Assembly (NCBI GenBank): GCA_964431365.1
Contig: CAYSJJ010000020.1
Location: 1-56,312 of the forward strand
Reading direction: 5' to 3'
DNA length: 56,312 nucleotides
Source of the DNA: Geomobilibacter sp964431365
Lineage (GTDB): Bacteria; Desulfobacterota; Desulfuromonadia; Geobacterales; DSM-12255
The notes under the pieces are model-generated. The model saw nothing but the letters and a program-made list of their open reading frames with translations. It was not told the origin of the DNA and did not search any database. Each line of letters begins with the position of its first letter. Within the stretch, counting starts at the first letter, position 1. Shown here one piece after another: positions 42,301 through 51,315 of this stretch. Position numbers and translations under genes: made by a program.

Positions 42301-45300
42301 AAGTGGCAGTCGCCGCACTTGTTGGTGCCACCCCAGGTAAAGACCTTGCTGGTATTGCCGCCGTGGCAGTTGACGCTCGAGCAGGTGGTCTTCACCGTGG
42401 GCGGGTTGGTGGTGGCGGTGGCGGTAAAGGTGTTCGCCTTGCCGATGAAGGTCTTGGTGCCGTTGGCAACCACGTTGTAGTTCTTGTTCACGTGGTTTCT
42501 GACGGTTGAGATATACATGGTCGTCACGTTGCGGAAGGCAACCGTCTGGTTGTGGCACCAGTCGCAGGTGAAGCCCCAGAAGACCGCATGCTTGGGATGG
42601 CTGTTGGCCTTCCCTTTGTAGCCGTTGGCGTAGTTCGGGCCGGTCGGATAACTGTTATGGCAGCTGCCGCAATGGATATCGGCCTTTGACTGGTCCCACT
42701 TGATCCAGGGGGTCGAGTAGTCGGTGAACGAATAAGCACGGCTGTGACAATAGCCGTTTTTGCACTGGTTGTTGCCGCTATCCCAGCGGAAGGCGGCCGA
42801 ACCGACCGTGCTGCTGGCGGAGACGTTGCGGAAGCCGTTCGGGTGCTTGGCCCGCTGGCTGGTCGCCAGCGCCGTGTTGCTGGATGCGGTAGAGGCGTGG
42901 CAGGCGGCGCAGGTGACCAGGGTGTTGTTGGTGGTCGTGTTGTTCGAACCGATCGTGCCGCCGTTGCCATAGGTGTTGGCGTGCTTGTTGTGGGGCGCCG
43001 ACCAGGTCGTGGTCGCCGGGTTGTTGCTGGCCTGGTCGTGGCAGTTGCCGCAACTCGTGGTGCTGACTGCCCACTGCATGACGTTCTTCGGCGGGCCGCC
43101 GCGACCGTCGGAGTGACAGTAGGTATCGCAGCTCGTGCCGGTGGAGAAGCCGTACCCCCGGCCATCGTAGTTGACGCCGCTGCCACGGTTCACGGTCTCG
43201 GGCCGGCCCGCGCCCTGCGGGGTGGTGAAGGGGAGGCGCAGGACGATCTCGGCCACCGACCCGTTGGTGACCCCTGCCGGCGGTCCGTTCAGGTGGGTCT
43301 CCGTCGGGTTGCCGGGATGACAGGTGCCGCACATGAAGACGTTGTTGGTGGTGGAGAGGTTGACGTTCGTCCACCCTTCTTCCGTGGTGTTGGAGGGCCG
43401 GGTCGAACGGTTGTAGTGCTTGCGGTGGGCATCGGAGAGTTTGGCCGTGGATGTCGTGGAGTTGTTGGCCTCATGGCAGTTGCCGCAGGTATTGGCGGTG
43501 GTCGTATCCCAGTCGCGGTAGCTGGTGGTCGGGTTGTTGGTGTGGCAGTAGGTGTTGGCGCAGACCCTGGTTGCGGAGTCATAGCTGCCGGAGAAGTTGG
43601 CCATCTTGATGAACGTCACATCGATGGAGCGGTTTATGTGCTTCACGTCGGTGCCGTTGAAGACCGACTGACCGTCCGCAGCCACCGTGTTGGAGTGGCA
43701 CCAGTTGCACTGGATGGGGCGGTGCGGGAGCGGACCTGAACCGATATGGTTGGTGTGCCGCAGGCTGGACACCGGCGTGGTATTGCTTGCCAGACCACCG
43801 TGGCAGTAGTCGCACTGGATCGTCCCCTGCTGTCCCTCAGCAATGCCACTCCAGATTGTCGGCGGGGCCTTGTAGGTTCCCTGGCCGTTCGAGTGGCAGT
43901 AGATCTGGGTGCAGCCGTTGGTGGCATAGGCCAGTCCGCCGGTCGACTTGGGCCCCCAGGAGACGTCAGCGGTCCGGTTGGCATGAAGGGTGGTGGAGAT
44001 AAGCGTCTTGTCGGTGCTGTCCACCGTGGAGTTGTGGCACTCGTTGCAGCGGAAGTTGAAATTGCCGAAGCGGGTGCTCGTGTTGTTCACGTGGGCCTTG
44101 TGCCCCTTGCTGACGATCGGGTCACCGCTGGTTGCGTTGTTGCCGTGGCAACCGATACATCCTGCGGCGAGGGTCCCCCCCCAGGTCACCGGCTTGCTGA
44201 AGTGGCAGTAGACGTTGGTACACTGCTGGGCACCGCTGTTCCAGGTGAACCCGCCGGCGATGCTGTTGCCGGTCACGTTGCGGAAGCCGTTGGGATGCCG
44301 ATCGCGGCGGGAGGCGATGAGGGTGGTGTTGTTGGCCGCCGTCGCTGCATGGCAGGCGTTACAGGTGGCATTGGCACTGGTCGTCCCGGCCAGGTGCTTG
44401 TTGTGGGAACCGGACCAGGTGGTGCTGGCTGGGTCATCGCCGTACTGGTTGTGGCAGTTGCCGCAACTGGTCGTCGTGACCGCCCAGGACATGACGGTTT
44501 TCGGCGGGCCGCCGCGGCCGTCGGAGTGGCAGTAGGTGGTGCAGGTGGTGCCGGTGGAGTAGCCGTAGCCGCGGCCGTCATAGTTGACACCGCTCCCGCG
44601 GGTCACTGTCTCCGCCCTTTCGGCGCCGGCCGGCGGGGTGAACGGGAGCCGCAGGACGACCTCCGCCACCGAACCGTTGGTCACGCCCGCCGGCGGGCCG
44701 CTGATGTGCGTGGACGTCGGATTGGCCGGGTGGCAGGTGCCGCACATGAAGACGTTGTTGGTGGCCGACAGGTTCACGTTCGTCCACCCCTCGGCGGTGG
44801 TATTGGCCGGCCGGGTCGAGCTGTTGTAATGCTTGCGGTGGGCATCGGAGAGCTTGGCCGAGGCCGTTGTGGTGTTGTTGGCCTCGTGGCAGTTGCCGCA
44901 GGTGTTGGCTGTGGTCGTATCCCAGTCCCGGGTGGAGGTGGTGGCGTTGTTGGTGTGGCAGTAGGTGTTGGCGCAGACCCTGGTTGCGGAGTCATAGCTG
45001 CCGGAGAAGTTGGCCATCTTGATGAACGTCACATCGATGGAGCGGTTTATGTGCTTCACGTCGGTGCCGTTGAAGACCGACTGACCGTCCGCAGCCACCG
45101 TGTTGGAGTGGCACCAGTTGCACTGGATGGGGCGGTGCGGGAGCGGACCTGAACCGATATGGTTGGAGTGCCGCATGCTCGAAACCGGCGTGGTATTGGA
45201 CGCCAGACCGCCGTGGCAGTAGTCGCACGCGATGGTCCCCTGCTGCCCCTCGGCTATAGCGTTCCAGGTGGTCGGCGGCGCCTTGTAGGTCCCCTGGCCG

Positions 45301-46949
45301 TTCGAATGGCAGTAGATCTGGGTGCAGCCGTTGGTGGCGTAGTTCGCGCCGCCGGTCGACTTGGGTCCCCAGGCCACATCCCTGGAGGCGTTCGCGTGCA
45401 GTGACGTGTTGATAAGGGTAGTCCCGGTTGCGTCCACGACCGAGCTGTGGCACTCGTTGCAGCGGAAATTGAAGTTGGCGAAGCGGCCGCTCGTGTTGTT
45501 CACGTGGGCCTTGTGCCCCTTGCTGACAATGGGGTTGACGCTGCCGGCGCTGTTCCCGTGGCAGCCGACGCACCCGGACGGGAGGGTGTCTCCCCAGGTC
45601 GGGGTCGCGACGTATGCCACCCCCCCGTTCCCGTCGCTGTGGCAGTAGAGGTTGCTGCACTGCCCGAAGGAGGCGCTGGGAGCCAGATCACCGGTTGCCC
45701 CCGCCGTTGTCGCGCTGGGCGCTCCGGCGGCCTGATAGGCCGCTGCGGCGCCGACCCTGGCATCGGAGGTCTTGAATGCCCAGCGGACGCTCCCCTGGAC
45801 GTGGGTGACGTCGATGGCCGGATGGCAGAGGTCGCATGAGAAGCTGTTGCCTGTCGAGCCGGCATGCTTGAGGTGACCGCCGGTGGTAGGCGGGGTGGCA
45901 GCCGTGGTGCCGTGGCAGGAGCCGCACTGGTCCTGGCCGGCTCCATCCCAGCGGGGCGACGTATTGGTCCCGCCGGTGAGCGGCGGCTTCACCTGGGTCT
46001 GCCCGACCTTTACGCCGCCGCCGTGGCAGTAGACGCCGGAACAGCGGTTGGCGCTGGGGTAGTCGGTGACGGCCGCGGCAATGGTGCTGTTGGGGGTGCC
46101 GGAAGCGATCCGGAAGCCGCGCCCCGCCGAGGTATAGGGGGTGTAGGTGCCGCTGGTCACCTTGCCGCCGAAGCCGAAGAAGCCGATGTCGATGGTATTG
46201 GAGAGGTTCGGCATCTTCACGGTGCCGTTGCTGATGTAGTGACAGGTATCGCAGACCATGGACCTGGTTTCGGTGTGGGTGACGTGTGCCCCCACCTGGC
46301 CCGGCTCAAGGGCATTGGAGGGACGCGGCGTGCCGATCATACCGGTATCGCCGCCGAGTACGGCCTGGCTCGGCGGATTGCCGTGGCAGCCGCCGCAGGC
46401 GGCCTTGAAACCGGTATTATGCTTGTGACAGGAGGTACAGACCCCCTTCGGGCTCGGATGGGAAAGACCGCCGGTATTGTTGGCAGTGTTGGCGTTATGG
46501 AAGCGGTTCTGGCTGTGACAGACCTCGCAGATGCGGGACGAATCGGCATGACCGCCGGTATCGTCCCCCATGCTCGTGGAGTTTCTAAACTCCACCGTCA
46601 CCGTGGGCTGGCCGTTTGGCCAGTTTTCGCCGCTCTTGGTCCGGATGGTCCTCCGAACGTTCTTGATATTGGGGTTCGTGTTCGGCTCATGACAGGTGGA
46701 GCAGGTGAACTCGCCGTACTTGCCACCGGCTATCCCCCACCCCCCATTGGCCTGCCACTTGGGGGACGCGGTGTCGCGGCTGTTGTGCAGGAGATCGACC
46801 GCCCCGGCAGGCGCCGGCGAGAAGAGGCCGAGCGCACCGGTCACGGCCAGTGCCAGCATCGCTTTGATCATCCCCATCAGGTGCGTGTTCATCGAGGTCC
46901 CCATCATCGTCTCTTCACCCTTTATGCTCTCTCTTTCGGTACGAATCAT
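39303..46949 (-). CDS. Giant multiheme c-type cytochrome (57 heme-type motifs), CxxxxCH/CxxCH family
   Basis: At 2,548 aa this is one of the largest cytochromes I would expect. I count 57 heme-type motifs: 43 CX2CH, 12 CX4CH and 2 CX3CH. The alternation of CX4CH and CX2CH is the pattern of the Geobacter GSu_C4xC__C2xCH domain (TIGR01904/PF09698). The ATG at 46947-46949 follows GAGGGGGC; a later ATG pair with AGGGTGAAGAG is possible. A signal peptide ends near PAPAGA|VD, so the protein is exported by Sec and heme is attached in the periplasm. No lipobox or membrane helix beyond the signal is evident. A 1,413-bp in-frame tandem duplication lies at about 42750-45575. A role in periplasmic or outer-surface electron transfer is inferred from the family. 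It starts 11 nt after the preceding cytochrome gene. Confidence 0.93.
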   Translation of the reverse strand: MIRTERESIKGEETMMGTSMNTHLMGMIKAMLALAVTGALGLFSPAPAGAVDLLHNSRDTASPKWQANGGWGIAGGKYGEFTCSTCHEPNTNPNIKNVRRTIRTKSGENWPNGQPTVTVEFRNSTSMGDDTGGHADSSRICEVCHSQNRFHNANTANNTGGLSHPSPKGVCTSCHKHNTGFKAACGGCHGNPPSQAVLGGDTGMIGTPRPSNALEPGQVGAHVTHTETRSMVCDTCHYISNGTVKMPNLSNTIDIGFFGFGGKVTSGTYTPYTSAGRGFRIASGTPNSTIAAAVTDYPSANRCSGVYCHGGGVKVGQTQVKPPLTGGTNTSPRWDGAGQDQCGSCHGTTAATPPTTGGHLKHAGSTGNSFSCDLCHPAIDVTHVQGSVRWAFKTSDARVGAAAAYQAAGAPSATTAGATGDLAPSASFGQCSNLYCHSDGNGGVAYVATPTWGDTLPSGCVGCHGNSAGSVNPIVSKGHKAHVNNTSGRFANFNFRCNECHSSVVDATGTTLINTSLHANASRDVAWGPKSTGGANYATNGCTQIYCHSNGQGTYKAPPTTWNAIAEGQQGTIACDYCHGGLASNTTPVSSMRHSNHIGSGPLPHRPIQCNWCHSNTVAADGQSVFNGTDVKHINRSIDVTFIKMANFSGSYDSATRVCANTYCHTNNATTSTRDWDTTTANTCGNCHEANNTTTASAKLSDAHRKHYNSSTRPANTTAEGWTNVNLSATNNVFMCGTCHPANPTSTHISGPPAGVTNGSVAEVVLRLPFTPPAGAERAETVTRGSGVNYDGRGYGYSTGTTCTTYCHSDGRGGPPKTVMSWAVTTTSCGNCHNQYGDDPASTTWSGSHNKHLAGTTSANATCNACHAATAANNTTLIASRRDRHPNGFRNVTGNSIAGGFTWNSGAQQCTNVYCHFSKPVTWGGTLAAGCIGCHGNNATSGDPIVSKGHKAHVNNTSTRFGNFNFRCNECHNSTVDSTDKTLISTTLHANRTADVSWGPKSTGGLAYATNGCTQIYCHSNGQGTYKAPPTIWSGIAEGQQGTIQCDYCHGGLASNTTPVSSLRHTNHIGSGPLPHRPIQCNWCHSNTVAADGQSVFNGTDVKHINRSIDVTFIKMANFSGSYDSATRVCANTYCHTNNPTTSYRDWDTTTANTCGNCHEANNSTTSTAKLSDAHRKHYNRSTRPSNTTEEGWTNVNLSTTNNVFMCGTCHPGNPTETHLNGPPAGVTNGSVAEIVLRLPFTTPQGAGRPETVNRGSGVNYDGRGYGFSTGTSCDTYCHSDGRGGPPKNVMQWAVSTTSCGNCHDQASNNPATTTWSAPHNKHANTYGNGGTIGSNNTTTNNTLVTCAACHASTASSNTALATSQRAKHPNGFRNVSASSTVGSAAFRWDSGNNQCKNGYCHSRAYSFTDYSTPWIKWDQSKADIHCGSCHNSYPTGPNYANGYKGKANSHPKHAVFWGFTCDWCHNQTVAFRNVTTMYISTVRNHVNKNYNVVANGTKTFIGKANTFTATATTNPPTVKTTCSSVNCHGGNTSKVFTWGGTNKCGDCHFATNDTVNYGFKNGTMAVISRTEWRYSGHGKVTGTYDVTGATFAGFSAAAANGTSNPGGDPCLYCHEYDSVTHGSADNPLRLRNFNTGVQTWGKNGVCLVCHATSGATGVQPAAGYTLKTATRKVDKYHYGSKHSTSLTGGQFCWDCHDAHGDRASNTDQRPIAMVHKKPAKGSDSVTGMPTFLTVTTVGNFVAKTNAANFSKTTAPYNALCNVCHDNKIDDPSKMVHYTATSSDSHQSTKVCTTCHSHSADTTYDGNAYQGLASACDGCHGGNNSGQLSVNTTAGHVIHYNQATVFNHYTGSNKHTAAAYGFACKNCHGTTQTNHQNGGTANILGTIGYTQGGTQTADGAGYNYYNGDTCSQNACHQDGKGGPPKTATFSWGSTKSSPNCNKCHNGAGDASPTWSGAHTKHINGYNGNSRLTCAACHSITASGNTTISDARNHANGTKTVVINATITGVYTAGTGCINTKCHSNGTDIATGAAASHAAVSWTAAPGSLGCTGCHASPPNYANNSPKKNSHAAGGHQIGCDKCHYSVTTTGTTITGVTAHNNGFYNVSSSTSQFHYVYNAGGGTCSNVACHGTAQWGVTVMDCVGCHGSSVAIKAGPLANTGSRRAIQPEFAATWSHKASGGRTVVAADCIVCHMEGDKSSGKTTTKHADGFINLRDADTGLEIANVTWDNGTPGSFVPAAGNASFSRFSRDLGATLEADPNFLTIAAVEVNHCLKCHDSDGALDVNAQVPTTGTAGRPFGVAVASTSTNATSVAAGNTTSNVVNVASSFATSNASYHPVLGKGNNGFAGGSMMKAPWNGKSAVGGSTTAYGFLISCWDCHAGATDAWGNATVQTSTVTAHGNGTTIRAAVFSNHPNLCTKCHADTYGTGTSGHGTGSAAASTSGQIGSSHANCSNCHSSFNNSRPWRGVDAHGFNQMAQVRTDSTTPADSATWTASGAKPWAFIRTANLGNWRPAKGSGLTDATSGTCGRASTGCSNSHGSYTPGGWY
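42750..45575 (-). repeat. 1,413-bp in-frame tandem duplication inside the 57-motif cytochrome gene
   Basis: Two units of 471 codons, each carrying 12 heme-type motifs, lie at about 42750-44162 and 44163-45575. Within them 43533-43753 and 44946-45166 (221 bp, offset exactly 1,413) read identical base for base, while flanking parts of the units differ at many positions. Outer boundaries are approximate. Confidence 0.85.
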
Positions 46950-46960
46950 GGCACGCCCCC

Positions 46961-49900
46961 TCACTGGTTGGCGTGGCAGCTGAAGCACTGCAGCTGCGCA
47001 CCCCAGGTGATATTGGGCTGGTTCACGTGACACGCCGTCAGGCAGGTCCGGGTCTGGGGATCCCAGGTCGAACTCCCCATATTGAAACTGTCGTAGGCAT
47101 CGTCCGCCTTATAGTTGCCGCTCCTTGACCAGCCAAGGGCATTGGCCACATTGGCCAGCTGGGCCTTGGTCTTGAAGGTGACCGGCGCGAAGGCGACATC
47201 CTTGCTCCCGTTCACGTGCAGGGCCGCATTGGCGATGGCGCCGGTCTGGAGAGGCGTCCGGCTCCCGGCCGTGTGACACGATGCACAGCGGAAGGCGCTT
47301 CCTGTGCCGGTCATGGCGTAGGTATCGATCTGCGTAGTGCTGACAATGCCGCTGTGGCAGATGTAGCAGGCGATGGTGGTCGCCAGGGCCGGGTTGCCGT
47401 GGGCCTTGCTGCCGCTGGAGGAGTAACCGAGGTAGCCGTTCCTGTTGTTCCCGGCATAGGTACTCAGGGCATGGATGCCGATCATGTGGCCGGTCTCCCG
47501 GAAGGGGGGCGTACCGCCGTCGTCACCCATGCTGGACGATGCCACGTAATGGGACTGACCCGCATACTGGGGCGGGTTGTCGTGGCAGCCGCCGCAGCGG
47601 TTACCACCGGGGAAGGTCCCGTTGTACCAGTTGGGAGTCTCCCGGTAGTCGCCGGCCTGGAGGGACTGGCTTTTGCCGTTGGAGTGGCAGTAGACGGTCA
47701 GGCAGGTGAAGCTGTTCGCGCCGCCCCGGTTGTACCCGGTATCGTCGGTCGTCACCTGGTTGTTCAGTTTCACCAGGCTGCCGGCGCCGGCCTTGTTCAT
47801 GTTCAGGGTGATATCCACCGAGCCGTTCCTATGCTTGGCAAGGTCGGTCGGGTGGCAGGTGGCGCAGCCAAAGCGGTAGACCGTGCCACTGGAACGGTTG
47901 GCGGTGAAGTTGTAGAAGGAGACCAGGCTCGCCGAGGCGAGGTCCCCGATATGAAGGAGGTGGGTCCCCCCCAGATTCGGGTGGCAGGCGCTGCAGCCGG
48001 CGCTGGCAGCGTCGCCCCATTTCGGGGTGCCGCTGCCGTGGCAGCTGGTGGTGCTGCAGGTACGGTCCGCATTGTACCTGGCCCCGCTCCCCGCCCTGGC
48101 GCTGTCGAACGTCACCTCAACCTGCCGGTTCAGGTGCAGGCCGCTGGCCGCGATGGCCGTCCCGCCGGCCGACACGGTATTCACGTGGCAGATCCCGCAC
48201 GATGCCGCCCCCTTGTCGGTCAGCTTGGTCGTGTGACTCTTATGGCTGTTCGACTTCAGGAGACCGGCCCCGGCATTGGCATAGTTCGGCTCCCCTGCCG
48301 CGCTGGTAAAATCGGGAGCAGAGTCGCTGCCGTGGCAGCCGATGCAGTTGCTGATCGCGGGGCCGGTGGTCCAGCTGACCGCGAGGCCGGCGCCTCCCTT
48401 GCCGTCCGAGTGGCAGTAGGATGCATTGCAGGCCGCCGCATTCCTGCCGGCCTTGGCACCGGAGTAGTTGACGAACTGGTTGCCGTGAACACCCTGGTTC
48501 GCCACGGTCCGGTCACCGCTGACGGTCTGGGCGTGGCACTCGGCGCAGCCGTAGTTCTCGCCGTTGAGGCTGGCCTGGTTCACGTGCTGGCCATGCATGC
48601 CGGTGGTGATGGCCGAAAGCGATCCGGCGTTGCCGCCGTGGCAGCCGGTGCAGTCCGCCGGCATGGTGGCGCCCCAGTAAGCGACAGGAGAGCCGGCCCC
48701 GTGGCACGAGATGGATGCGCACGACTTGTCGGCAGCGGTGTAGGTGAAGCTCTTCAAACCGCCCTGCGCCACCTGGATGGTCCGGTCAATGTGCTTCGTG
48801 CTGGTGTTGAGCGCCCCGCTCTCCACCACCGTCTCCCCGTGGCAGTAGGCGCAGGTAACGGCACCGGAGCTCCCCACGTGCTTTTTGTGGCTGTTAGCGC
48901 GGGGCTGGCTGGCGCCGGTGGAGACGTAGTTCGGTTCACCGGCGACGCTGGTGAAGTCGGCTGGCACGGCTGCGCCGTGACAGCCGATGCAGTTGTCGAT
49001 GGCCGGGCCGGTGCTCCAGCTGACCGCCGTCCCTGCCCCACCCTTGCCGTCGCTATGGCAGTAGGCGGTGTTGCAGGCGGTGACGTTCTTCCCGGCCCGG
49101 GCACCGGAGTAGTTGGGGAACTGGTTCACGTGACCGGCCTGGTTCGCCACGGTCCGGTCGGCGCTGACGGTCTGGGCGTGACACTCGACGCAGCCGTAAT
49201 TCTCGCCGTTGATGGCCTGCTGATTGATATGCTGGGTGTGCTTGCCGCTCTTGATATCGTTGGGTGCCGCGGCCGCGTTGCCGCCGTGGCAGCCGGTGCA
49301 CTCCGCCGGCATGGTGGCGCCCCAGACCGCGTCGGGGGAACCGGTGCCGTGGCAGCTGATGGCCGAGCAGCTCTTGCCGGCGCCGTAGGTGAACTCCTTG
49401 CCGCCGCCTTTGGCCACCTGGATGGTCCGATCCAGGTGGTTGCTGCCGGTCAGGCCGCCGGCAGGGGTGACCGTGTCGTTGTGGCAGTAGATACAGCTGG
49501 CCGCGCCTCCAGCAACGTGCCGCTTGTGGCTGTTGGAGCGGGTCTGGTTCCCGCCGGTGGAGGCGTAGTTCGGCTCGCCGGCCACGCTGACGAAGTCGGC
49601 CGGGGTGGCGGCGCCGTGGCAGCCGATGCAGTTGGCAATGGCAGGACCGGTCGTCCAGCTCACCGCCGTGCCGGCCCCCCCTTTGCCGTCGCTGTGGCAG
49701 TAGGCGGCGTTGCAGGCGGCCTTGTTCCTCCCCGCCTTGGCGCCGGAGAAGTTGACGAACCGGTTGTTGTGGTTGGCCCGGTTGACGATGGCCCGGTCGG
49801 CGCTGACCGTCGGCGCATGGCACTCGGCGCAGCCGAACAGTTCACCGTTCACTGTTGCCTGGTTGACGTGCTGGCCGTGCATGTCGGTGGCGATGGGGGC

Positions 49901-51304
49901 GCTGCTCGCCGCATTGCCGCCGTGGCAGCCGGCACAATCCGCGTCGAAGGCCGTGTCCCCCCAGGTGGCAGTCAGTCGGGGAGGCCCGCTTTTGCCGTCG
50001 CTGTGGCAGGCGACATTGCTGCACTGGCCGTAGGTGGCCGAAGGTGCCAGGTCGCCGGTGGAGCCGCTGGCCGCACCGTTGTAAATGGCACCGGTGCCGA
50101 CCCGCGGGTCGGTGGTCTTCATGGCCCAGCGGACATTTCCCTGCACATGGGTGTTGTCGCCGGAGACCGGGTGGCAGAGGTCGCAGGAGTAGCTGTTGCC
50201 GCCGGTTGACGCGGCATGTATCACGTGGCTCCCCATGGTGGGTGGGGTTGCGGCCGTGGTCCCGTGGCAGCTGCCGCAGGCGCTCTGGCTGGTGCCGTCC
50301 CAGCGGGGGGTCGTGTTGCTCCCGCCGGTGAGCGGCGCCTTCGTCTGGGTGGCACCGACCTTGACACCGCCGCCGTGACAGTAGACACCGACGCACTTGT
50401 TGGCCGCCGCATACGTGTTTACCACGGAAGCGATGGTGGTGTTGGGGGTCCCTGAGTTGAACTTGAAGTTGGCATGGGGTGTCACGGAGGAATACGGGAC
50501 ATACGTACCGCTCGTCACCTTGCCGCCGAAACCGTAGAAGCCGATGTCGATGGTGTTGGAGAGGTTCGGCATCTTGATGGTACCGTTATTGATGTAGTGG
50601 CAGGTGTCGCAGACCATGGCCCGGGCCTGGGTGTGGGTGGCGTGGGCCCCCACCTGCCCCGCGGCCATGGCATTGGACGCCCGGGGGGTGCCGATCAGGC
50701 CGTAGTCGCCGCCGAGAACCGCCGCTGTGGGGGGGTTACCGTGGCAGCCGCCGCAGGCAGCCTTGAAGCCGGTATTGTGCTTGTGGCAGGAGGTGCAGAC
50801 CGCAGCGGGGGTCGGGTGGTTCAGGCCGCCGGAGTTGTTGGCCGTGTTGAAGTTGTGGAACTGGTTCTGGCTGTGGCAGACCTCGCAGATGCGATTCGAG
50901 GTTGCATGGCCACCCTTGTCCGCCCCCATGCTGGTCAGGTTGTTGAAGCTCACCGCCACTTCGGGCGAGCCGTTCGGCCAGTTCTCGCCGTTCATGGTGG
51001 AGATGACCCGCCGGACGCTCTTCAGGCTCCCGGAATACGGCTCGTGGCAGGTTGCGCAAGTGAACTGTCCGTACTTGCCGCCAGCCACCCCCCACCCCCC
51101 CTGGGCCTGCCACTTCTTGGAGGCGGTATCGGCACTGTTGTGCATCAGATCGATCGCATGGGCTATCGGGACGGTACCGAACAGGATAGCCAGGGCGGCC
51201 GTTACTGCGGTACGGCTGCGCCATACTCGCAGGAGCTTGTTCATGGGGTTCTGACGCATCATCTTCATGCTCGTGTCACCTTTGGTCACTTTGATCGTCG
51301 TCAT
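46961..51304 (-). CDS. Large multiheme c-type cytochrome (35 heme-type motifs), CxxxxCH/CxxCH family
   Basis: The 1,447-aa product starts at ATG 51302-51304 after GAGGGGGGGC; the start context matches the downstream gene. The signal peptide ends near PIAHA|ID. I count 35 motifs: 25 CX2CH, 9 CX4CH and 1 CX3CH (TCLTACHVNQP near the C-terminus). The first quarter is paralogous to the N-terminus of the 57-motif protein (shared GGKYG(E/Q)FTC, RICEVCHSQN, GFKAACGGCHGNPP). The last third is paralogous to the C-terminus of the gene upstream (FKTKAQLANVANALGW, NITWGAQLQCFSCHANQ). The middle is built of 6-motif modules. It is a mosaic of its neighbours. Predicted periplasmic or extracellular electron carrier. 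Confidence 0.92.
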   Translation of the reverse strand: MTTIKVTKGDTSMKMMRQNPMNKLLRVWRSRTAVTAALAILFGTVPIAHAIDLMHNSADTASKKWQAQGGWGVAGGKYGQFTCATCHEPYSGSLKSVRRVISTMNGENWPNGSPEVAVSFNNLTSMGADKGGHATSNRICEVCHSQNQFHNFNTANNSGGLNHPTPAAVCTSCHKHNTGFKAACGGCHGNPPTAAVLGGDYGLIGTPRASNAMAAGQVGAHATHTQARAMVCDTCHYINNGTIKMPNLSNTIDIGFYGFGGKVTSGTYVPYSSVTPHANFKFNSGTPNTTIASVVNTYAAANKCVGVYCHGGGVKVGATQTKAPLTGGSNTTPRWDGTSQSACGSCHGTTAATPPTMGSHVIHAASTGGNSYSCDLCHPVSGDNTHVQGNVRWAMKTTDPRVGTGAIYNGAASGSTGDLAPSATYGQCSNVACHSDGKSGPPRLTATWGDTAFDADCAGCHGGNAASSAPIATDMHGQHVNQATVNGELFGCAECHAPTVSADRAIVNRANHNNRFVNFSGAKAGRNKAACNAAYCHSDGKGGAGTAVSWTTGPAIANCIGCHGAATPADFVSVAGEPNYASTGGNQTRSNSHKRHVAGGAASCIYCHNDTVTPAGGLTGSNHLDRTIQVAKGGGKEFTYGAGKSCSAISCHGTGSPDAVWGATMPAECTGCHGGNAAAAPNDIKSGKHTQHINQQAINGENYGCVECHAQTVSADRTVANQAGHVNQFPNYSGARAGKNVTACNTAYCHSDGKGGAGTAVSWSTGPAIDNCIGCHGAAVPADFTSVAGEPNYVSTGASQPRANSHKKHVGSSGAVTCAYCHGETVVESGALNTSTKHIDRTIQVAQGGLKSFTYTAADKSCASISCHGAGSPVAYWGATMPADCTGCHGGNAGSLSAITTGMHGQHVNQASLNGENYGCAECHAQTVSGDRTVANQGVHGNQFVNYSGAKAGRNAAACNASYCHSDGKGGAGLAVSWTTGPAISNCIGCHGSDSAPDFTSAAGEPNYANAGAGLLKSNSHKSHTTKLTDKGAASCGICHVNTVSAGGTAIAASGLHLNRQVEVTFDSARAGSGARYNADRTCSTTSCHGSGTPKWGDAASAGCSACHPNLGGTHLLHIGDLASASLVSFYNFTANRSSGTVYRFGCATCHPTDLAKHRNGSVDITLNMNKAGAGSLVKLNNQVTTDDTGYNRGGANSFTCLTVYCHSNGKSQSLQAGDYRETPNWYNGTFPGGNRCGGCHDNPPQYAGQSHYVASSSMGDDGGTPPFRETGHMIGIHALSTYAGNNRNGYLGYSSSGSKAHGNPALATTIACYICHSGIVSTTQIDTYAMTGTGSAFRCASCHTAGSRTPLQTGAIANAALHVNGSKDVAFAPVTFKTKAQLANVANALGWSRSGNYKADDAYDSFNMGSSTWDPQTRTCLTACHVNQPNITWGAQLQCFSCHANQ

Positions 51305-51315
51305 GGCGCCCCCCC

